NCBI GenBank assembly: GCA_027257055.1
Contig: JAPVLO010002627.1
Coordinates: 18,591 to 82,590 of the forward strand
Source: Cephalopachus bancanus
Lineage: Eukaryota > Chordata > Mammalia > Primates > Tarsiidae
Reading direction: 5' to 3'
DNA length: 64,000 nucleotides
Under the pieces are notes generated by a model. That model did not search any database, was not told the origin of the DNA, and saw nothing but the letters and a program-made list of their open reading frames with translations. The position numbers were made by a program, and so were the translations under genes. Within the stretch, counting starts at the first letter, position 1, and each line of letters opens with the position of its first letter. Of the stretch, positions 57,017 to 64,000 are shown one piece after another.

Positions 57017-58489
57017 ATTCTTTTTTTGGTTTTTCTTCATTTGTGTAGATTTTCTTCCCTCCACCTTTCCCCCCCTCTTCTTTAATTCTGTTGTTTAGCA
57101 ATGGCAGGGTTGCTTTTACTTCTGTCTGTTCAATCTCCTATTCTTCCTTATGTGGACCCTCTGTCTTTGTTCAATTCTGAAGCTGGACTGTGGGTGGGGG
57201 GCTGTACTTTGTGCAGTTTTGAGATTTAATTGAGGGAGGAGCTGTGATTCAAAATCTATCTGCAGATACCAGTATCCACCGACAGGTGTATTTTCACCCT
57301 GGAACCCACTTTCCAGTGCCTTACAATCTGCCTATGCAGTGGGGGTATAGGTTTTCTCCCTGGAAGCAAAATGAGGCAAGAAAAAGGAAAATAATGGAAG
57401 ATGGAAGGAGTGGGGCAAGAGGAAGTTGGAGAGAGAGAGAAGAATAAGTGGGAAACAGACAGACGTACCAACTAACAAATGAAAAGAGACACAAATACAG
57501 AAAAGCACTAAAAAATACACTAAAACATACAGATAATCATACAAACACAGTCTAACAAAAACCTGTCTATTGATGTACTCGTTCCATACACAAACTGGAA
57601 GTCTGTAGTGTAAAAGAAGAAAAAAATTAGTAAAATAACAGAAACAATGCAAGTACAAAAGCAATTTCAAAAACAGAAAGATAAATAAAAACTAAAACAA
57701 AAAAACAAGCAAAAATGAGCAAAGCAAACAGCCAAAAAATAAAAATAAAAAAACTCACTCTGAAGTCATTCCTATAAGTCCAAAGTCCTTTCAGGTATGA
57801 TCTCTAACACCTCCCCTCTGCTCTCAGCACAGGCAGGTGGGGTTGCTCACAGCTGTGGTCAGACCTCTGGCCTACTTTGGAAGGAGGGTGGGTCAGATCT
57901 GGACTCAACCTGCTTGCTGCCCGTCAGGTGCCTCTCAGATCTTCCCTGTGTCTGATTCTGCATGGGGGAGGGGCTTCTGTCTCTCTGGTTTGATGAGAGT
58001 ACCTTAGGTCCCAAGGTGGAGGCTGGGGGGAGCTGGGTGGGGCATTGCAGATCTCTGCCTGGTCCTGGGACAGAGAAAATGACTGCAGTTGACATCTCCT
58101 CACCAAGTATGGGTCTCCTCTCCAGCTCTCCCCAACCTCCCTCTCCACTGGTCAGATCCGGGGGCCCAGCTGATCTGCTACAATGGGTGATGGTGTGGGC
58201 CAGGTACCAGGCCATGAGAATCAGCTGGATTTAGCAGACTCTTCTCAGGAGCCCCGAGCAGCATATGATCCTGCATGTGATCTTGCACACATGTGCTCTT
58301 GTCTCAGGGTGGTGGGACTTGCAGTTACCCTCAAGGGGGTGACCCAGGTGCATAAGACTAAGTCTTCCCTCATATGGGCTTTCACCCTCCCACCAGCGCA
58401 CGCCTACTCACACAGGGTCTTTATGGACAATTGCCTCTGCAGAGACTCTCACAGTTCAACGTGTTCAGTCACCATCTTAATCTCTATTG
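57017..58489 (-). promoter_or_regulatory. L1 5' UTR with YY1-like site at the start
   Basis: Comparatively GC-rich 1.4-1.5 kb between the TSD and ORF1. On the minus strand the element starts CAATAGAGATTAAGATGGTG: AAGATGG lies at +12 to +18 (58478-58472), the position of the YY1 site that sets the start of transcription in human L1. The 5' end therefore looks complete. An A-rich patch at 57480-57750 precedes ORF1. Confidence 0.75.
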
Positions 58490-58503
58490 GACTTTATTAT
58501 TAT

Positions 58504-58950
58504 GGGGACTTGGTTTTGTAAAACCTCACACTTCTGTTCCAGCAGTTTTTCTTCTCGTGGACTAGGGAAGCTTGTGGAGACTCATTTTTGAGGTCACAAA
58601 ACAGAATGGACCCACAACTCTCAACATAGACCCGACCACAAGGTAGAGGGAAAAGCATTATTTTTAGATCTGGGGAACTGGCCTGGAACTCGTCAGGAGG
58701 CTGGTGTGCCTCAGGTCTCTGTGGGAGCTCCAGCTGCAGCCCACACACAGACCAGCACAGAGTGAAGAGAAGCTTTTAAGCAGGACCTACAGAAGGAACC
58801 AGTCAGCCATTTGCTGTCTTAGGCAATAGTTCAGCTTTTCTCATCAGGGAGCAAACCTATGCTGAGATTCAGTGAGACTTTGATGGTCAGTTAGATGGCC
58901 AAAGACCCTCATTTTCTTCCTGGGTCCATTGAACAAATGGAAAAATAAAC
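58504..58950. other. No recognisable feature
   Basis: Lies outside the L1 TSD. The 82-codon minus frame at 58500-58748 has no recognisable domain. Confidence 0.4.
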
Positions 58951-59238
58951 ACATGCCTATAATCCCAGCACTTTGGGAGCCTGAGATGAGAGGATTGCCT
59001 AAGCCCATGGGTTCAAAACCAGCCTGGACAACTTAGTGAGACACCATCTCCACAATTTAAAAAATCAAAAATTTAGCCAGGTGTGGTGGTGCATGCCTGT
59101 AGTTCCAGCTACTTGGAAGGCTGAGGCAGAAGGATCACCTGAGCGCAGCAGGTAGAGACTGCAGTGACTGCGAGTGTGCCACTGCACTCCAGCCTGAGTG
59201 ACAGAGTGAGAGACTTCAACTCAAAAAAAAAAAAAAAA
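58951..59238 (+). mobile_element. Older Alu, first of a tandem pair
   Basis: Begins within the left arm (ACATGCCTATAATCCCAGCA), has linker CCACAATTTAAAAAATC and ends AGACTTCAACTC plus about 16 A. The next Alu starts directly at the end of its tail. Confidence 0.9.
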
Positions 59239-59550
59239 GCTGGGCTTGGTGGCTCAGCATGTAATCCCGCGCCTTTGGGAGGCTGAGGTGAGTGGATTGC
59301 CTGAGCCCGCGGGTTCGAGACCTGCCTGGGCAGCGAGACCTCATCTCTACAATAAATCAAAAAATCAGCCGGGCGTGGTAGCGCATGCCTGTGATTCCGG
59401 CTACTGGGAAGGCTGAGGCGGAAGGATCGCCGGAGCCCCTCAGGTCGAGGCTGCAGTGGCCGGGAGCGGCCACTGCACTCCAGTCTGGGTGACAGAGTGA
59501 GATCCAACTCAAAAAAAAAAAAGAAAAAGAAAAAAGGAAAAAGAAAAATA
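59239..59550 (+). mobile_element. Young Alu inserted in the tail of the preceding Alu
   Basis: GCTGGGCTTGGTGGCTCAGC, GCGAGACCTCATCTCTACAA, TCAGCCGGGCGTGGTAGCGC, ending GATCCAACTC with an A-rich GAAAAAGAAAAAAGG tail. Close to the lineage consensus and clearly younger than its neighbour. Confidence 0.92.
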
Positions 59551-60015
59551 AACAGTTGACCAAAATCAAGTCATTTTCAGGCTCTTGAGCATGTCAGTGG
59601 TCATTATATTATCTTTGAATAAGTTTTCAAGCACAGTGCTTTAGGATGGGGAAGCACTTAAAAAGAGCTGCATCAGTGTGGGCCAGTTGGGAACCAGCCC
59701 AGACGTGGGTTCTCCTGACATTGACAGACCACTGGGAGCTCTCAAGCACATTGATGCTTTTACACCCCTGTAGCTGCACAGGGGTTGCTTGCTAAAGCAA
59801 TTTAGAAAACCCATTTGGAAATCTGAAGAATAAATCTCCAAAGGAGTAGGGCTCAGTCACTGCTTGCTGGAGCCAAGAAGGAGCTTGCTCTCAACCTCAT
59901 CTGTGCCTTCACCATGCGAGACCGACAGTGCCTTCAAGGCGCTTCACTAGGATAGGTCAAGTGTCCAAATTACCTTGCTCTCTCCCACATGTCTTCAGTC
60001 TCACAAGTGTTGGAT
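59551..60015. other. No recognisable feature
   Basis: Unique-looking spacer, no signature. Confidence 0.4.
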
Positions 60016-60680
60016 GGCATTTTACTAAATAATTGACCATACATATTGAAAGGAGGTACCTAGAGAAACCTAGAATAGGCCAGGTTTGGTGGCTCGGTGG
60101 CTCAGCCTGTAATCCCAGCTCTTTGGGAGGCCGAAGTGAGGGGATTACCTGAGCCCAGGGGTTCGAGACTCACCCAGGGAACTTGGCGAGACCTCATCTC
60201 TACAATAAAAATAAAAAAAAATTAGCCGGGCATGGTAGCGCATGCCTGTGGTTCCAGCTACTTGGAAGACTGAGGCGGAAGGATCGCCTGAGTCCTGCAG
60301 GTCACTGAGGTGGCGTGAGCATGCCATTACACTCCAGCCTGGGCGACTCCAACTCATAAAAAAAAGAAACCTAGAATAAACTTACTTTAGCATAGTCTCT
60401 TTGCCTCAGCATAACCATTTTTGCTTAGACTTTACCCCTGACAAGCTTTGAATCTGGAACAGGTTAGACAAATAAGATAAATTTCCAATAGGCAGATTTT
60501 AGGAAGCGTTCAGGCATTTTACTGCATGCAGGCCAAGTGGCAGCCTGTCCTACCCCCTCTGGCAAATCTCCATCAGATGCAAGATCAGGACAGAGCCATA
60601 GAAATGATAATAGAACATCCTTTTGTCAAGGAGTTTGTGGATTGCAAACATCAGACAAGTCTCTTGCAAGAAAAAACAAT
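60016..60680 (+). repeat. ERV-derived dispersed module, copy C (split by an Alu)
   Basis: GGATGGCA, GAAAGGAGGTACCTA, then, after the Alu at 60078-60365, CCTAGAATAAACTTACTTTA, TTTGCCTCAGCATAACC, GCTTAGACTTTACCCCTGAC, CAGGCCAAGTGGCAGCCTG, CTCCATCAGATGCAAGA and CCATAGAAATGATAATAGAA. Same order as copy B (inverted) and, in part, copy A. Confidence 0.6.
60078..60365 (+). mobile_element. Alu inserted in module copy C
   Basis: Dimeric, with a small internal duplication at its start (GGTGGCTCGGTGGCTCAGCC). Perfect 13-bp TSD GAAACCTAGAATA at 60065-60077 and 60366-60378. Confidence 0.95.
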
Positions 60681-61494
60681 CGGGGTTCAAATCCCCAAGT
60701 TAACCTAATCAGTCCTTCCTGACTGACCTACTTGACATAGAAAGGACTCCACCATGGCAGCAATCATGTGACTAACCTACCCATCTGTCTGCAGTCCATC
60801 ACCTGACATCAGTACCTGCACTTACCTGCCCCTTCGTGGTGACGTGGCGTAGACCACCACTCAGTCACCTTAATGACCTTCCCCCATCAAAGGGAAGGAT
60901 GAAAGAACTCAATCACAAATCCATTTGCCTACTGCCTAGACTCTGGTGTGGTCATGTGAATGTCACGCCAGACACCCCAACACCCCCACACACCCAGTGG
61001 GCCTGACCTAACATTCTGGAGGCCCTGCTGGGAGTGTGCCCTAACACATATTGTGAACAATTGAATTGCTGCAGAGTGTCCAGGGCAAACAGGAGAGGGA
61101 AAACTGAATTGAAGCTTAACACCAATTTCATATCATGGCAACCATGTACAAACAACTCTTGATGTCTTCATAGGCCAGAGCACAGCTTCCTTTCTCAGAC
61201 TCAAGTTCACCTCCAGAGGTGAGGCTCAGGAACTCATCTCATAATCTGATGGCCACAAAATCATCATTATACCTCCTGCCAGTGGGGTCAGCACTCACCA
61301 GGAAAAAATCTTTCTGTTAGACAAAAGCTCACAACTCGAAGGGGGTAATCCATTCTCCCCACCCACACCCCCAAAATGCATAGCATTTTCTCCATGAAAA
61401 GGGATCATCTTTGTTACTTCTCTGTTGGTAAAAAAATAAGCCTGGTTCTGACATTCCTGGTAAATGCTGAGGAAATACTTTCCCATTTACATTA
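60681..61494. other. Unassigned; may continue the ERV module
   Basis: GGGGTTCAAATCCCC near 60677-60694 recalls a tRNA B-box, but there is no A-box or cloverleaf around it. A C-rich AACACCCCCACACACCC stretch lies near 60980. No gene recognised. Confidence 0.35.
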
Positions 61495-61801
61495 TTTTAT
61501 TTTATTTATTTTATTTTATTTGTCAGTGTCCCTCTGTGTCATCTAGGTTGGAGTGAAATAGCAGGGTCACAGTTTACCAAAGCCATGACCTCCTGGGCTC
61601 AGGTGATCCTCCCATCTCAATCTCCAGAGTAGCTGGAATGATAGGCGTAAACCCACACCCAGCTAATTTTTTTGACTTTTTTTGTAGAGACAAGGTCTCG
61701 CTTTTTTGCCCAAGCTGATCTTGAACTCCTGGCCCCAAGCAATTCTCCTGACTTAGCCTCCCAAAGTGCTATGACTACAAGCATGAACCACCACACCCAG
61801 C
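61495..61801 (-). mobile_element. Alu (older, dimeric)
   Basis: (TTTTA)n tail, GTCAGTGTCCCTCTGTGTCA, both arms, ending GAACCACCACACCCAGCC. Confidence 0.9.
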
Positions 61802-63155
61802 CCCCTATTTTAAAGGGCAAACTGCTTTAAAAGGACTCAGAAGATGGGGACAGAGGCTGTAGTGAGGCAGACCTTTAGAGAGAAGGCTGTAACAAGAAGA
61901 CCAATACCTAGTACTGAAAGCCACATGGACATTCAGTCGAGTCAGGCCCAGTGACACTTGCATAAAGAGTGCATGCTGGTGGTGGTACAACCTTCAGTTT
62001 CTTGAAGAACTGGTTTTTTTAATGTTCATTCATATTTGGAGGCAAGAGTCTGTGCAGGTTTTGGCAACCATAAGCTTTGCCATATGCTGAGAGAGAGAAA
62101 GCAAGGATTGGATTACACACTGCCTAATCTTCTGGTGTAGCGCAGCTGAGTAACAACCATTTTGACACTCAGCGAATATAAATAGAAAGATTGCGGGATC
62201 AGAAATCAGAAATCTATATATCCTGGACTTTTTTCCAAATTCTCCTTGCTTGTATGTGCTGTTTTCCTTACAGCCTTGTCTATGAGAAAACAACATCAGA
62301 GAAAGAAGAGCCTCTGCTCAAACCGTTGAATATCTTTGATGCGTTAGACTGTGAAAGCCTGGTTGAAAGATAGAGAACAAACATTTTATTTCCTATAAGC
62401 ATGTGTGTGTCCTGGGCCATGGGTAGGGAGAAAGAGGAGTGGTTCATGGTAATGGAGAGGAGATTGAATTCCTACAGGGCTGTTCTCATTCTGGTACCTT
62501 CATGACCTCAAGTATGGGGAAGCCAGAGTCATGCTGTGACTTCTACACCAGGAATTCAAGCTCAGAGAGCATCAGAGCATGAGGTCAGACACCACTGAAT
62601 TCTATTTTGTGCTCTATGGCTTCTTGACAAATTGATGCATCACTTTATTGGATTTTTTGCTGTTCTTCTAAGGCAAATCATAAGGCTTCAACATATTTTA
62701 TACAAAAACAGTTATACTAAAGAGGTCTGACATATAGTTACCCTGAAGGAGGCTGCCCCAGAGGAGGAAGAAGTGACCAGCAATGTCCTGTTACAAGCCA
62801 TAGAAGTTAGGTGACCTGGGAGAGTCAACATGTCAAATATGTCAGCAAACATTTCCTAAGCGATCACTAGAATAGTAGTATACATATAAAAGGTATGGTT
62901 CCTGACCTGAGGAGGTGGCAATACTTCAACAATCAGAAGACAGGAAAACTAGGGGTGAAGCAAGGCAAAGACTCTCTAAAAGTTTGCCAGAGTAAGCTCA
63001 GAGACAGAAAACTCACAAGGCCATTTAGTCTCAAGATTAGCCTTCCCTCCGAGGTCTAATTTAATTATCACAATAACCGAGCAATTACTAAAATTATTGT
63101 CTCTCAAGGTATAGAATTTAAAACCGTTGATAGGGCTCTGAAAAAAAGAGAGTAG
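61802..63155. other. No recognisable feature
   Basis: Unique-looking DNA. Frames at 62030-62296 and 62191-62373 overlap on opposite strands and show no domain. Confidence 0.4.
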
Positions 63156-63240
63156 GTGTGTGTGTGTGTGTGGGTGTGTGCGTGTGTGTGTGGGTGTGTG
63201 CGTGTGTGTGTGGGTGTGTGTGTGTGTTTGTGTGCATGTG
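63156..63240. repeat. (GT)n compound microsatellite with GTGTGTGGGTGTGTGC units
   Basis: Alternating GT with a higher-order unit of about 20 bases (GGGTGTGTGCGTGTGTGTGT) repeated three times. The reverse strand gives the Thr/His frame and the forward strand the Cys/Val frame, neither of them real. Confidence 0.95.
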
Positions 63241-63442
63241 TAGAGAGAGGGAGAGAGAGAGAGCGAGAGAGGCTGAGAACAAGAGAAACTGAGAGAGAAA
63301 AAGGGAAAGAGACAGAGAGAGGCAGAGTCAGAGAGACAGAATGAAAGGAAAGAACAGACAGAAAGCAAAGGAGGGAAGAGAGAGAGAAAGGAGAGGGAGG
63401 AAAGGTTAGGAGAAAGGACAAGAGAGAGCAGAGGAGGGGAGA
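63241..63442. repeat. (GA)-rich polypurine tract
   Basis: About 200 bases, almost all purines on the plus strand, immediately after the GT block. The Ser/Leu/Phe-rich minus frames of 129 and 157 codons are composition artefacts. Confidence 0.93.
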
Positions 63443-63574
63443 AACACACCTAGGGCAGAAGGGATTCTTCTCCTTACATCCCCCACTCCACACTAGAAAC
63501 TACTAAGCACTTTCTACTCCTATCAGAATTGTTCAAGTCACCACTATCCACACATTCTTTCTAGATATCTAAAT

Positions 63575-63849
63575 GGGCCGGTTCAGTGGCTCAACCTGTA
63601 ATCCCAGCACTTTGGGAGGCTGAGGTGAATGGATTGCCTGAGCCTGCAGGTCTGATACCAGCCCAGGCAACTTGGCCAGACCTCATCTCTACAATAAATA
63701 AAAAATTAGCCGGGTGTGGTAGTGCATGCCTGTAGTTCTGGCTACTTGGAAGGCTGATGAGAATTGTCAGAGCCCCAGTTGGCAGAGGTGGCTATGACTG
63801 TGCCACTGCATTCCGATCTGGGTGGCAGAGTGAGACTCCAGTTCAAAAA
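63575..63849 (+). mobile_element. Alu
   Basis: GGGCCGGTTCAGTGGCTCAA to CCAGTTCAAAAAC. 10-bp TSD ATATCTAAAT at 63565-63574 and 63855-63864. Confidence 0.93.
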
Positions 63850-63864
63850 CATATATATCTAAAT

Positions 63865-64000
63865 GTATGGGAAACATGTAGTGTGTTTCACAGAACAAGC
63901 TAAATAAAAACAGTCCTTCCAGCATGACTGTTGGCATTACCTAGGGTTGCCTGATGGTAGGAAGTTTTGAGCACACACAGAAGTAGAGGCTAAGAAGTCT
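63865..64000. other. No recognisable feature
   Basis: Short window-end stretch with nothing recognised. Confidence 0.4.

Larger units (their letters stand above)
53684..58489 (-). mobile_element. L1 with intact ends and an internal deletion (lineage-specific family)
   Basis: 4,806 bp flanked by the perfect 14-bp TSD GACTTTATTATTAT (53670-53683 and 58490-58503). On the minus strand it runs: 5' UTR from 58489, ORF1 from about 57016, a direct junction near 56165-56240 of ORF1 C-terminal text (KLNFISE...) into ORF2 reverse-transcriptase text (KPISL), RT with [12 protein letters not shown]2 C-terminus, 3' UTR and an interrupted poly(A). The endonuclease and the 5' half of ORF2 are gone. Several stops and frameshifts mean it cannot make ORF2p. 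Confidence 0.9.

Noticed and set aside
57859..58215. 118-codon minus frame as a small gene upstream of ORF1
   Set aside because: Lies in the L1 5' UTR. No conserved ORF is expected on the sense strand there and the Pro/Ser-rich text is compositional.
60677..60694. tRNA B-box-like GGTTCAAATCCCC, considered as a tRNA gene or a tRNA-derived SINE
   Set aside because: No A-box at the right distance, no acceptor stem and no poly(A) tail or TSD.
62976..63493. 157- and 129-codon minus frames, the longest in the window
   Set aside because: They are purely the reverse reading of GT and GA simple sequence.

Overview
This is nuclear DNA from a primate, with no bacterial or viral-genome organisation. 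The youngest repeats are dimeric Alu elements of a non-anthropoid type: linker CTACAATAAAT, right arm ATTCCGGCTACTTGGAAGG, and a tail starting CCAACTCAAAA. They do not look like the human AluS/AluY, lemur or galago SINE sequences I know. Together with an L1 family whose 3' UTR ends GTATACCTAACCCTGAATTG...ACATCTTTAAAATAAA, this makes a tarsier (Tarsius/Carlito) the best guess. The species call is inference.

I found no host exon, tRNA, rRNA or CRISPR that I can defend. All the long open frames are repeat fragments or their antisense shadows. The window looks intergenic or deep-intronic and is built from stacked transposons of different ages.

Layout: 0.3-3 kb is a decayed class-I endogenous retrovirus (ERV) with gag zinc-knuckle and protease traces, followed by a solo LTR with a perfect 4-bp target-site duplication (TSD). 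5.4-8.4 kb holds Alus, a mariner copy, an ERV-derived dispersed module and a Tigger1-like DNA transposon. 10.4-14.2 kb has a MIR, an Alu, an L1 ORF2 fragment and a mariner copy. 15.4-25.7 kb has Alus, three more mariner copies with TA target sites, an MLT1 LTR, L2 pieces and, at 21.5-21.9 kb, an almost perfect 194-bp-arm Alu palindrome. 27-36.4 kb has old SINEs and LINEs, an MLT1-like piece and a second solo LTR (5-bp TSD) inside an old L1. 36.4-38.4 kb is an L1 carrying about 370 bp of extra 3' sequence, flanked by a duplication of about 60 bp. 43.5-49.7 kb has Alus plus a long L2 copy, with reverse-transcriptase remnant, split by an Alu, a MaLR LTR and a palindromic insert. 53.7-58.5 kb is an L1 with both ends intact (14-bp TSD, YY1-like site at +12) but an internal deletion joining ORF1 to the ORF2 reverse transcriptase. 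59-64 kb has Alus, a third copy of the ERV module and a GT/GA simple-sequence block.

The elements do not form a pathway. What can be read is their order of insertion, through nesting and TSDs. The most unusual structures are the Alu palindrome, the L1 with added 3' sequence, the internally deleted L1 with intact ends, and five related short mariner copies in 64 kb.
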